From contig NZ_JBHLWI010000009.1 in the NCBI RefSeq assembly GCF_042432905.1, forward strand, positions 124,001-188,000: a stretch of DNA of 64,000 bases. Reading direction: 5' to 3'. The translations under genes were made by a program, and so were the position numbers. Below, one piece after another: positions 1 to 7,994 of the stretch (within the stretch, counting starts at the first letter, position 1; each line of letters opens with the position of its first letter). The stretch is from Fontibacter flavus. Lineage in GTDB: Bacteria; Bacteroidota; Bacteroidia; Cytophagales; Cyclobacteriaceae. Under the pieces are notes generated by a model. It worked only from the letters and a program-made list of their open reading frames with translations. It ran no database searches and was not told where the DNA came from.

Positions 1-2
1 AA

Positions 3-215
3 TATGGAGGAAAGTTTGTTGTCAGGGGAGCACAGACGGAGTCTTTGGAAGGAGATTGGAATCCACAACGTCTGGTGATATTGGAATTCCCTTCAGTCCA
101 ATCCGCTAAAGACTGGTGGTCTTCTCCGGAATATACCGTAGCCAAAAATATCAGGTACCGGGCTGCCCAATCAAAAATGTTGGTAGTCGAGAGTGTTGGT
201 CCTGTTGGAGCGTAA
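3..215 (+). CDS. DUF1330-family protein, C-terminal part
   Basis: This is the 3' end of a gene cut by the window edge; 70 codons are visible before the TAA. The translation contains VVRGAQTESLEGDW, then LVILEFPSVQSAKDWW and a YRAAQSK segment, which together match the small ferredoxin-like DUF1330 family. Members are about 95 residues long, so only 25 or so N-terminal residues are missing. The biochemical role of the family is not known. A hairpin terminator follows within 20 bases, so this gene appears to be separate from the dehydrogenase gene downstream. Family assignment is fairly secure; function is not inferred. Confidence 0.75.
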   Translation, partial: YGGKFVVRGAQTESLEGDWNPQRLVILEFPSVQSAKDWWSSPEYTVAKNIRYRAAQSKMLVVESVGPVGA

Positions 216-231
216 TGCAATCAGCAATGTT

Positions 232-267
232 AGGGCACTTTATTCAAGTAGAGTGCCTTAATTTTTC
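232..267 (+). terminator. Rho-independent terminator after the DUF1330 gene
   Basis: The arms AGGGCACT (232-239) and AGTGCCTT (252-259) form an 8-bp stem with one G-U pair around a 12-base loop. An AT-rich run ATTTTTC follows. It sits 17 bases past the stop codon. Confidence 0.6.
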
Positions 268-316
268 AAAATGCATAAATTCAGATATCTTAGATTAAAA
301 AGATGTACCTACTGAC

Positions 317-1318
317 ATGAAAATCCCTTATCCTGAGGTTCTGGAAGTTTTGGAAAATACCTTCCGAAAGTATGGCCTTGAAGCATCCAAATCCAACAAA
401 TGCGCACAGCTCTTCACCCAAGCAAGTTTAGATGGGGTACCTTCTCATGGGTTGGACAGGGTTCCGGTATTTTTGGAAATGATCAAAAAAGGCCGGATAA
501 ATCCAAATGCAGAGCCCTCAAGAATTGAAACCTTTGGTTTTTTTGAAAGGTGGAATGGGAATTTAGGACCAGGACCACTCAATGCCTTCCAAAGCATGGA
601 AAGGGCAGTATATTTGGCTAAGGAATTTGGAATTGGATTAGTAGCACTTCAAAACACCAATCACTGGATGAGGGCAGGAAATTTTGGTTGGCAGGCTGCT
701 GATGCCGGCTGTATTGGCATCTGCTTTACCAATACAAAACCCAATATGCCTGCTTGGGGAGGGAAGGAACCTAGACTCGGCAATAATCCATTGGTCATTG
801 CAATTCCACGGGAGAAAGGACATGTGGTCTTGGATATCGCGATGTCCCAATTTTCATACGGTAAGATGAATATATACCTACGGGAAGGTAAGGCTATGCC
901 TTTTGAGGCAGGATTTGACAGAGAAGGGAATCTTACCAAATCTCCGGCTGAAGTTATCGCTGAGGAGTTGGCTTTACCCATAGGATTATGGAAAGGAGCA
1001 GGCCTTTCTCTGGTTTTGGATATGTTGGCTTCGGTGATTTCAGGTGGACAGGCTACCCATCAGGTAGGTGCAAGCGGTGATGAATTTGGACTGTCGCAGG
1101 TATTTCTATGCCTGGACCCCGAAAGGCTGGGAATGCATGATTGGATAGATCAAAAATTGGATGAAATCATTAACAACCTTCATGATTCGGCAACTTTTTC
1201 AAACCAGCATGTCAGGTATCCTGGAGAACATATTTTAGCTATCCGCAAAAAAAACATAAAAGAAGGAGTGCCGGTAGATCCATCCGTCTGGGAAAAAATT
1301 CAGGGCTTTTTATCTTGA
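317..1318 (+). CDS. dlgD: Ldh2-family oxidoreductase, 2,3-diketo-L-gulonate reductase-like
   Basis: The product is a cytoplasmic NAD(P)H-dependent dehydrogenase of the malate/L-lactate dehydrogenase type-2 fold, 333 residues. That is the family's usual length and very near E. coli DlgD/YiaK. The segment TNHWMRAGNFGWQAA at about 113-128 and the following MPAWGGKEPRLGNNPLV block are close to the YiaK signature as I remember it. YiaK reduces 2,3-diketo-L-gulonate, and in E. coli its gene sits beside the YiaMNO TRAP transporter. Here a TRAP transporter and the KDG/KDPG pathway lie just beyond a convergent uxaA, which supports a role with keto-sugar acids. The start is the ATG at 317, since no upstream in-frame alternative fits the family N-terminus. 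The exact substrate could instead be another 2-keto acid or ureidoglycolate-type compound. Confidence 0.75.
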   Translation: MKIPYPEVLEVLENTFRKYGLEASKSNKCAQLFTQASLDGVPSHGLDRVPVFLEMIKKGRINPNAEPSRIETFGFFERWNGNLGPGPLNAFQSMERAVYLAKEFGIGLVALQNTNHWMRAGNFGWQAADAGCIGICFTNTKPNMPAWGGKEPRLGNNPLVIAIPREKGHVVLDIAMSQFSYGKMNIYLREGKAMPFEAGFDREGNLTKSPAEVIAEELALPIGLWKGAGLSLVLDMLASVISGGQATHQVGASGDEFGLSQVFLCLDPERLGMHDWIDQKLDEIINNLHDSATFSNQHVRYPGEHILAIRKKNIKEGVPVDPSVWEKIQGFLS

Positions 1319-1386
1319 GATTCCAGGAAGTCATTCTTTAAAAAAAAGGTGGGAATATCAGTCTATTTGGATAAAAGGGATAAATG

Positions 1387-1498
1387 TGAAAATCCTGCAT
1401 CTATAGAAAATCCTGCTTCGGGAGAAGCAGGATAGCTGAATCATTTCTTCCGGAAATATGGAATACAAGTGAAAATCATGCTTCGGGAGAAACAGGAT
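1387..1498. repeat. Two copies of a hairpin repeat between convergent genes
   Basis: A perfect hairpin, ATCCTGCTTC (1410-1419), GGGA loop, GAAGCAGGAT (1424-1433), recurs in decayed form at 1475-1498 with arms ATCATGCTTC and GAAACAGGAT and the same GGGA loop. Both copies are preceded by GAAA, and a third GAAAATCCTGC lacking the hairpin occurs from about 1388. The first copy could terminate transcription from both sides, although neither copy has a long T-run. Confidence 0.65.
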
Positions 1499-1545
1499 AA
1501 AGAAAAGCTCAAGTTGAAAATTGAGTTTTGGAACTAGGGTTTTGC

Positions 1546-3192
1546 TTACAAAGAAACTCCTCTTTTCCAAGGTATAAAATCATCTTGATCGAGTATGGAA
1601 GCTTTGGTTTTGATCTCTCCGGAAGCAACTTTAATGATATATTCCAGAATTTCTTCTCCCATTTCAGGAATGGTTTTTTCTCCGGTAATAATTCCTCCTG
1701 TGTCAATATCAATGATGTCCGGAATTTTCTTCGCAAGGGTTGTATTAGAGGAGATTTTGATGACAGGAACAACGGGATTACCTGTAGGTGTTCCTAATCC
1801 AGTTGTAAAAAGGATGATGTTGGCACCAGATCCAGCCATTGCGGTGGTGCTTTCCACATCATTGCCCGGTGTGCAGAGTAGATTTAAACCTGGTTTTTTT
1901 ACATATTCAGCATAATCCAAAACATCTGCAACTGGGGAAGCCCCCCCTTTTTTCGCAGCTCCGGAAGATTTCATGGCATCCGTGATCAGTCCGTCTTTGA
2001 TGTTTCCCGGAGAAGGATTCATGTCAAAACCAGAGCCAACCGCTTCAGCAGCAGCGGCATAGGTCTTCATCAGTCCGCTGAATTTGGCTGCAATAACATC
2101 ATCTTTACAGCGGTTGATCAGCTCCTGTTCGACACCGCACAACTCAGGAAACTCAGACAGTATTGTTGTCCCACCCAATGCCACTACAAGATCAGAGGCA
2201 TGTCCAACAGCAGGATTGGCAGATATTCCAGAGAAACCATCAGAACCGCCACATTCCAGGCCAATGGTTAGTTTACTTAAAGGAGCAGGCGATCTTTGAA
2301 GTTGGTCAGCATCTATCATACCCAAAAAGGTCTTTTTAATGGCCCGGGATAATAATTGTGCTTCTGTACCTTCTTTTTGCTGTTCTAGGAGAATGAACGG
2401 TTTACTAAAATCAGGATTGATTTTGTCTAATTTCTCTTTCAATATAGCTGGCTGGGCATTTTGGCAACCCAAACTCAGAATAGTAGCACCTGCGACATTC
2501 GGATTGTTCATATATCCGGCAAACAGTGCACAGAGCATTTCCGAGTCTTGTCTGATACCTCCGCAACCACCATTATGGGTCAAAAATTTAATACCATCAA
2601 TGTTCTGAAATAATTTGCTTTGGTTGGTTATCGTTTCCTCTTCTACGATTAATTGTTCTATTTCTGATTTTTTGCCACTGTTGTATAATGAAGCCATTTG
2701 TTTCACCAAAGACTTGTAGGCATTTGGTTTACTGAAACCCAATTCCTCCACAAAGGCTTCCTTGATGACGTCCACATTTCTGTTTTGACAAAAAACCAAT
2801 GGAATCACCAACCAATAATTAGCAGTCCCAACCTGGCCATCAGGGCGGTGGTAGCCCAAGAATGTTTTTTCTTTGAATCTGTTTATGTCCGGAGCTTCCC
2901 AATGGTAATCCATGGATTTTGTTCCAAATGAATTGGCTTCATGGGCTACATTTTCGGTAGTCAGTATTCCTCCCGTTGGAATAGGGGATTTGGCCCTCCC
3001 CACGATGGAACCATACATAAATACTAGTTCTCCTTGTTTCAAATTATGCATTGAAAATTTATGTTTCGCAGGCACATGATTTATCAGAGTGATGGTATTC
3101 TTTCCAAAAACAACTTTTTCTCCTTTCTTTAAGTCCGTTAATGCTACTAATACATTATCTTTTGGATGAATTTGCAAAATCTTATGGTTCAT
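1546..3192 (-). CDS. uxaA: Altronate dehydratase (UxaA family)
   Basis: The enzyme dehydrates D-altronate to 2-keto-3-deoxy-D-gluconate (KDG) in the galacturonate branch of hexuronate breakdown. The 548-residue protein is full length. An N-terminal SAF-like domain occupies about residues 1-95, and the catalytic UxaA domain starts near 105. Visible family motifs are THNGGCGGIRQDSE, GLECGGSDGFSGISANP and the late GSGANIILFTTGLGTPTGNP. The family uses a metal (Fe or Mn in characterised members). The gene diverges from the KDG kinase gene across a 105-bp region holding a 42-bp palindrome, so both are probably under one regulator. The product feeds directly into the kinase and aldolase opposite. 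Uronate isomerase and altronate oxidoreductase are not in the window. A closely related galactarate or arabinonate dehydratase activity cannot be excluded. Confidence 0.85.
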   Translation of the reverse strand: MNHKILQIHPKDNVLVALTDLKKGEKVVFGKNTITLINHVPAKHKFSMHNLKQGELVFMYGSIVGRAKSPIPTGGILTTENVAHEANSFGTKSMDYHWEAPDINRFKEKTFLGYHRPDGQVGTANYWLVIPLVFCQNRNVDVIKEAFVEELGFSKPNAYKSLVKQMASLYNSGKKSEIEQLIVEEETITNQSKLFQNIDGIKFLTHNGGCGGIRQDSEMLCALFAGYMNNPNVAGATILSLGCQNAQPAILKEKLDKINPDFSKPFILLEQQKEGTEAQLLSRAIKKTFLGMIDADQLQRSPAPLSKLTIGLECGGSDGFSGISANPAVGHASDLVVALGGTTILSEFPELCGVEQELINRCKDDVIAAKFSGLMKTYAAAAEAVGSGFDMNPSPGNIKDGLITDAMKSSGAAKKGGASPVADVLDYAEYVKKPGLNLLCTPGNDVESTTAMAGSGANIILFTTGLGTPTGNPVVPVIKISSNTTLAKKIPDIIDIDTGGIITGEKTIPEMGEEILEYIIKVASGEIKTKASILDQDDFIPWKRGVSL

Positions 3193-3198
3193 TGAAAT

Positions 3199-3240
3199 TT
3201 TTACATAAATTGCGCAATCGATTGCACAATTTATGTAAAA
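3199..3240. promoter_or_regulatory. 42-bp palindromic operator in the uxaA-kdgK divergent promoter
   Basis: The arms TTTTACATAAATTG (3199-3212) and CAATTTATGTAAAA (3227-3240) are perfect inverted repeats. The 12-base core GCAATCGATTGC (3214-3225) is itself a palindrome centred on CG. Only one symmetric base pair in 21 fails to match (C3213 against A3226). The core has the shape of LacI-family operators, which are symmetric around a central CG. It begins 7 bases upstream of the uxaA start codon and lies about 58 bases before kdgK. No regulator gene is present in the window. Confidence 0.8.
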
Positions 3241-3297
3241 GAAAAATAAAAAAGAAACTTAAAGTGATTATTTTCAGGAAAGATTTGATAGTCAAAT

Positions 3298-4293
3298 ATG
3301 AATAAGAAAGTGCTTACCATTGGAGATGTCATGATGCGTCTCAGTACACAGGGAAATGAACGATTCTTACAGGCCAATTCCTATAATGTGGTCTTCGGAG
3401 GAGCAGAAGCCAATGTTGCTGTTTCTTTGGCCCAGTGGGATATTGACGCTTATCATATGACTGTTTTTCCTGATCATGATTTGGGAATGACTGCAATTCG
3501 CTATTTGAGGCAGGTCGGGGTAAAAACGGACCATATATTTTTTGGACCTGGGAGATTAGGGCTTTACTTTTTGGAGAATGGCGCTATGCAGAGACCTTCC
3601 AAAATCATATACGATAGATTTGATTCCGCTTTTGCCAATTTTGAAGGGAAAGGCTTGGACTGGATTAAGATGTTAGAAGGAGTTGATTGCTTTCACTGGA
3701 CGGGTATTACGCCGGCTTTATCACAAAATGCCGCAGATATGCTTCTTGAAGCTTTAAAAGCAGCCAAAAATCTTGGGGTTTTGGTGAGTGGTGACATCAA
3801 TTACAGGAGGAATTTGTGGCAATACGGGAAAGGACCTCTTGACATCATGCCCGAGTTGATAAGGTATACGGATGTAATAGTGGCTGGTTTGACGGATTTT
3901 GAAAACTGCATGGATATTATAGAACCGGATTATGAAGATGCCTGTCGTCAAGCAATGAAAGATTTTCCCCAGTTAAAATACATCACCACTACAGAACGAA
4001 ACAGTATTTCTGCAAGCCATAATCAATTGCAGGGTTGGCTGTGGAATGGAAAAGAGATACTCAAATCCAAAAATTATGATATGCCCCATATAGTGGATAG
4101 AATAGGAGGAGGGGATGCTTATATGGCAGGTTTAATCTATGGCATGTTGCACTTTCCTGACCAGACGGCGCTGGAATTTGCCACTTCTGCTTCAGTTCTC
4201 AAACATAGTATTGTCGGCGATGCGAATTTGGTGACAAAGGAGGAAGTATTGGATTTGATGAAAGGGGAAAATGTGGGCAGGTTGTTGCGATAA
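3298..4293 (+). CDS. kdgK: 2-keto-3-deoxygluconate kinase (PfkB family)
   Basis: This cytoplasmic sugar kinase of 331 residues phosphorylates KDG with ATP to give KDPG. The N-terminal segment TIGDVMMRLS and the FGGAEANVAVSLAQ motif are the PfkB substrate-side signature. The C-terminal DRIGGGDAYMAGLIYG segment is the family's anion-hole and catalytic-Asp motif in the GGGD form that is usual for KdgK. It is the first gene of a plus-strand run kdgK-eda-dctP-dctQ-dctM, and it takes the product of the divergent altronate dehydratase. The ATG at 3298 is the first Met that precedes the glycine-rich strand. A general 2-dehydro-3-deoxygalactonokinase role is possible but less favoured by the context. 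Confidence 0.88.
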   Translation: MNKKVLTIGDVMMRLSTQGNERFLQANSYNVVFGGAEANVAVSLAQWDIDAYHMTVFPDHDLGMTAIRYLRQVGVKTDHIFFGPGRLGLYFLENGAMQRPSKIIYDRFDSAFANFEGKGLDWIKMLEGVDCFHWTGITPALSQNAADMLLEALKAAKNLGVLVSGDINYRRNLWQYGKGPLDIMPELIRYTDVIVAGLTDFENCMDIIEPDYEDACRQAMKDFPQLKYITTTERNSISASHNQLQGWLWNGKEILKSKNYDMPHIVDRIGGGDAYMAGLIYGMLHFPDQTALEFATSASVLKHSIVGDANLVTKEEVLDLMKGENVGRLLR

Positions 4294-4377
4294 AGGTTTG
4301 AAGATTAAGCAGCCCATCAGTAAAGAAATGAAAACGACTCTTGAATTAATTTAGACAGAAGATATTGCCATAGCGCT

Positions 4378-5034
4378 ATGAATTTTAATAGTCAACAGAT
4401 TATTGACCAAATGACCCAATCAGGAATGATTCCTGTGTTTAATCATCAGGACATTTTGGTCGCCCAAAAAGTACTTGATGTGGCGTACCATGCTGGTGTC
4501 AGGGTTTTTGAATTCACCAACAGGGAATTCAATGCATTTGAGGTTTTCAAGGAATTGAAGTTGTACGCTGAAAAATACCCTGATCTTTTGCTTGGAATCG
4601 GAACGATCTTTACTGCAGAAGATGCTCAAAAATTCCATCTCATAGGAGCAGATTTTATTGTTTCCCCAGCCTTGGTTCCTGAGTTGGCTCAGTATTGTCA
4701 AATGAAAGGGATTTTCTGGATTCCTGGCTGTGCGACTGTGACAGAAGTGTATGCGGCCAAGTCATTAGGAGCTTCTTTGATCAAGGCCTTTCCTGGTAAT
4801 TTATTGGGTCCGGCATTTATCAAAGCGGTTTTATCAGTCATTCCCGATGTCAAAATGATGCCGACTGGTGGGGTGGAACCCAATCATCAAAATTTGAAAG
4901 CATGGTTTGATGCAGGAGTGTCTTGTGTGGGAATGGGCTCACAGCTTTTTGATAAAAAAGCTATAGAAAATGGTGATTTTAGTTTGTTGGAAGCAAGGAT
5001 TAAGGAAATTTTGAACATTATTCAATCTTTTTAA
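4378..5034 (+). CDS. eda: KDPG/KHG aldolase
   Basis: The enzyme cleaves 2-keto-3-deoxy-6-phosphogluconate to pyruvate and glyceraldehyde-3-phosphate, the last step of the pathway encoded here. The protein is 218 residues, normal for this class I TIM-barrel trimer. The Schiff-base lysine is Lys136 in the strand SLIKAFPGN. The GIGTIFTAEDAQKFHLIGADFIVSP block and the PTGGV phosphate-binding loop are also present. The gene is 84 bases after kdgK and 2 bases before dctP, so it is almost certainly cotranscribed. The assignment is secure. Confidence 0.92.
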   Translation: MNFNSQQIIDQMTQSGMIPVFNHQDILVAQKVLDVAYHAGVRVFEFTNREFNAFEVFKELKLYAEKYPDLLLGIGTIFTAEDAQKFHLIGADFIVSPALVPELAQYCQMKGIFWIPGCATVTEVYAAKSLGASLIKAFPGNLLGPAFIKAVLSVIPDVKMMPTGGVEPNHQNLKAWFDAGVSCVGMGSQLFDKKAIENGDFSLLEARIKEILNIIQSF

Positions 5035-5036
5035 AA

Positions 5037-6044
5037 ATGAGAAATCACTTCCAAAAGTACTTTCAAAGTAGCCTGATTAAGATACTGTTCTTCTCGGTCA
5101 TGTTGGTTTTTTCAACCTGCAAAGGTCCAGGAGGAGTCAGGGTAATCAAACTTGGCCATGGGCTTGGGGTAACACACCCTGTGCATGAAGCCATGGAGTT
5201 TATGGCCAAGTTGGTTGAGGAAAAATCTGAGGGTAATGTGGAGATCAGGATATATCCCAACCAACAATTAGGGACAGAAAGGGAGTTAGTCGAATTACTT
5301 CAAATTGGAAGTTTGGGAATGACTAAGGTATCTTCTGCGACTTTGGAGAGTTTTGCACCTAAGATTCAGGTACTTTCAATGCCTTACCTTTTCAGAGACG
5401 ATGCCCATAGAGATAAAGTTTTGAAAGGTGATATTGGAAAGCAACTGCTTTTGGAGGGTGAAAAATACTGGTTGCGGGGTCTTTGTTATTATGATGCAGG
5501 GAAAAGAAGTTTTTATTCCAAAACCAAACCTGTGGATACACCAGAAGATCTTAAAGGCTTAAAAATCCGTACTCTAGAGAGCAATATGGCCATCAATATG
5601 ATCAAAAGCTTTGGCAGTTCTCCAACTCCTGTTTCTTATGGTGAACTCTACACCGCATTACAGCAGGGTATAGTAGATGGAGCTGAAAACAATCCGCCAA
5701 GCCTTTATACTTCCCGACATTATGAGGTATGTAAATTTTATTCAGTGAATGAACATACAGCTGTACCTGATGTCCTGATTATCAGTACAAAGGTGTGGAA
5801 TACACTTGATGAAGAGGAGAAAAGATGGATCCAGGAAGCTGCAGATGAATCAGCTGTTTTTCAATACCAGCTTTGGGCTGAGTCCGTGGAAGAATCTTAT
5901 CGGGAACTAAAAAAGGCAGGTGTAACGATCACATTTCCAGATCAAAAACCTTTCAGGGAAGCTGTAGAAAGTCTTTACGAAAACGTCAAAGTGGTGCAAC
6001 CGGAAATGTATAAAATGGTAGAGAAAATCAGAGAGCTGGAATGA
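5037..6044 (+). CDS. dctP: TRAP transporter solute-binding protein
   Basis: This is the extracytoplasmic receptor of a tripartite ATP-independent transporter, 335 residues. A hydrophobic N-terminal helix at about 14-26 ends in FSTC (Cys28), which could be a relaxed lipobox, so the protein may be a membrane-tethered lipoprotein rather than freely periplasmic. The core DctP features are visible: the IYPNQQLGTERELVELLQIG region, LKIRTLESN with the arginine that normally binds the ligand carboxylate, and the long helix SYGELYTALQQGIVDGAENNP. The gene follows eda by 2 bases and precedes the two membrane subunits. The context implies a hexuronate or keto-sugar-acid ligand; the sequence alone does not fix which. 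Confidence 0.92.
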   Translation: MRNHFQKYFQSSLIKILFFSVMLVFSTCKGPGGVRVIKLGHGLGVTHPVHEAMEFMAKLVEEKSEGNVEIRIYPNQQLGTERELVELLQIGSLGMTKVSSATLESFAPKIQVLSMPYLFRDDAHRDKVLKGDIGKQLLLEGEKYWLRGLCYYDAGKRSFYSKTKPVDTPEDLKGLKIRTLESNMAINMIKSFGSSPTPVSYGELYTALQQGIVDGAENNPPSLYTSRHYEVCKFYSVNEHTAVPDVLIISTKVWNTLDEEEKRWIQEAADESAVFQYQLWAESVEESYRELKKAGVTITFPDQKPFREAVESLYENVKVVQPEMYKMVEKIRELE

Positions 6045-6049
6045 TTCTG

Positions 6050-6077
6050 AATGGAGAATGAAAAATTAAGAATTGGT
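6050..6077. repeat. Short period-7 AAT-rich tract between dctP and dctQ
   Basis: Four consecutive 7-base units each begin with AAT: AATGGAG, AATGAAA, AATTAAG, AATTGGT. It is a short member of the period-7 type seen at 22490-22566 and 36068-36186. Confidence 0.45.
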
Positions 6078-6129
6078 GTATGTCCCTAATATAATGAGAG
6101 AGAATTAAGAAAAGTCAATTTAGTTAACA

Positions 6130-6615
6130 ATGACCCAAACCAATTTCAAAACTAAGCTGGATAATTTTGTCGCCTGGACGTTGATATTACTGATGGGATT
6201 GATGGTTATCAATGTTACCTGGCAGGTTTTGTCCAGGTATGTAGTCCAAAATCCAAGTTCTTTTACTGATGAACTGTCCAGATATATGTTGATTTGGCTG
6301 GGTATGTTGGGTGCTGCTTTTGTGGCTGGAAAAGACCAGCACTTGGCCATTGATATTCTACCTAAGAAGCTTACCGGAAAGCCAAAATTGAAATTGTTGA
6401 TACTGATCAATACATTAGTTTTACTTTTTGCTTTGATTGCCATGGTTTTAGGAGGAGGCAATCTGGTTTACATTACCTACATTTTGGAGCAAAAATCAGC
6501 CACTTTACAGATTCCCTTAGCATACATTTACACCATAGTACCTATCAGTGGGATTTTGGTGGTGTATTATCAGATTTTTCAAATTTTATCACATCTAAAG
6601 GATCTTAAAGCCTAA
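6130..6615 (+). CDS. dctQ: TRAP transporter small permease
   Basis: The 161-residue protein has the four transmembrane segments of the DctQ subunit at about 14-34, 52-70, 90-112 and 128-152. The first segment is followed by the family's LSRYV motif, and SFTDELSRYMLIWLGMLGAA matches the second. It forms the membrane complex with the DctM subunit, whose gene starts 4 bases downstream. The start ATG at 6130 gives a short cytoplasmic N-terminus as expected. Confidence 0.92.
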   Translation: MTQTNFKTKLDNFVAWTLILLMGLMVINVTWQVLSRYVVQNPSSFTDELSRYMLIWLGMLGAAFVAGKDQHLAIDILPKKLTGKPKLKLLILINTLVLLFALIAMVLGGGNLVYITYILEQKSATLQIPLAYIYTIVPISGILVVYYQIFQILSHLKDLKA

Positions 6616-6619
6616 TATC

Positions 6620-7915
6620 ATGGAATATATTAGTATCATAATACTGGTTTTATCTTTCATTACATTAATGGGCATTGGTGTTCCTGTGGCCTGGAGTTTG
6701 GGGATTTCCGGTCTGATTACGCTGATGGTGACAGTGGCAGCTGTACCATCTGCTACCACTATTGCCCAGAGAATGGGTACTTCATTGGACAGCTTTGCCT
6801 TGTTGGCAATTCCTTTTTTTGTGCTGGCGGGAGAAATCATGAATAAAGGTGGGATAGCCAACCGTCTGATCGAACTGGCAAAAGCAATGACAGGAAAACT
6901 TCCAGGAGGATTGCTTTATGTCAATATCATTGCAGCCATGCTTTTCGGGGCGATTGCCGGATCTGCTGCTGCAGCGGTTTCAGCGATTGGTGGCATTTTA
7001 GGAAAAAGAATGGATGCGGAAGGCTATCCAAAAGGATTATCTACAGCTGTAAACATTACTTCATCTACCACAGGTCTGATTATACCACCATCCAATATTT
7101 TGATCGTTTATTCTTTGGCATCAGGAGGAGTTTCCATTGCGGCTTTGTTTGTGGCAGGTTATTTACCGGGAATTTTCATCGGATTGATTCTGATGCTTAC
7201 CGCTGCAATTTTTATTAAAAAACACAATCTTCCTCCTGGAGAAAGAACCTCTTCTAAAGAGTTGATTTCAAAATCGCTCAGGGCTTTACCTTCTCTGATG
7301 TTGTTGGTCATTGTGATCGGAGGAATAGTAGGAGGAATTTTTACCGCTACTGAAGCATCTGCAATTGCCGTGGTGTACACTTTGGTCTTGTCTTTTTATT
7401 ATAAAGAATTGAAATGGAAAGAAATTCCTGCCATTTTATTAAAATCCAGCGAGACAACAGCCATTGTGATGTTGTTGATTGCGACTTCTATGAGCATGTC
7501 CTGGGTAATGTCAAGCGAAGATATTCCCCAATCTATCAGCTCTTATCTTTTGACTTTGAGTGATAATATTTTCGTCATCCTGATTATTATCAATTTATTG
7601 TTATTGTTTGTGGGGATTTTTATGGATATGACACCTGCCGTGTTGATTTTCACTCCAATTTTTCTCCCAATAGTCACTTCTATGGGCGTTGATCCAGTTC
7701 ATTTTGGGATTATTATGATTCTAAACCTGTGTATTGGCCTCTGCACGCCGCCTGTAGGGTCGGTTTTATTCCTAGGGGTACAAGTAGCTGGTATCAGTAT
7801 ACAAAAAGCTGTCAAGCCGATGATTCCATTCTTTGTCGCGATGATTATAGGGCTGATTGTAGTGACCCTTTGGCCAGGTCTGACTTTGTGGTTGCCCAGG
7901 TTGTTTGGGCTGTAA
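6620..7915 (+). CDS. dctM: TRAP transporter large permease
   Basis: This 431-residue, very hydrophobic protein is the DctM subunit that carries the Na+-coupled substrate translocation path. About 12 membrane segments are spread over its length. Family hallmarks are PFFVLAGEIMNKGGIANRL, LFGAIAGSAAAAVSAIG, TTGLIIPPSNILIVYS and the C-terminal half repeat NLCIGLCTPPVGSVLFLG. It closes the kdgK-eda-dctPQM run. Together with dctP and dctQ it makes a complete transporter, so uptake and catabolism of the sugar acid are encoded together. Confidence 0.93.
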   Translation: MEYISIIILVLSFITLMGIGVPVAWSLGISGLITLMVTVAAVPSATTIAQRMGTSLDSFALLAIPFFVLAGEIMNKGGIANRLIELAKAMTGKLPGGLLYVNIIAAMLFGAIAGSAAAAVSAIGGILGKRMDAEGYPKGLSTAVNITSSTTGLIIPPSNILIVYSLASGGVSIAALFVAGYLPGIFIGLILMLTAAIFIKKHNLPPGERTSSKELISKSLRALPSLMLLVIVIGGIVGGIFTATEASAIAVVYTLVLSFYYKELKWKEIPAILLKSSETTAIVMLLIATSMSMSWVMSSEDIPQSISSYLLTLSDNIFVILIIINLLLLFVGIFMDMTPAVLIFTPIFLPIVTSMGVDPVHFGIIMILNLCIGLCTPPVGSVLFLGVQVAGISIQKAVKPMIPFFVAMIIGLIVVTLWPGLTLWLPRLFGL

Positions 7916-7994
7916 TCCGATAATTGGCTTGTGTGTCTAAATTAAAGGTTTATTTTTCAATACCTTTAGGATGTTGAATCAATGAAATGGAAGA

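Noticed and set aside
638..981. Minus-strand open frames opposite the dehydrogenase gene
   Set aside because: These mirror a well supported gene, with no independent motif, start or terminator.
7948..7972. A possible terminator AAAGGT...ACCTTT after dctM
   Set aside because: The 6-bp stem has a long AT-rich loop and no clear T-run, so it is too weak to call.
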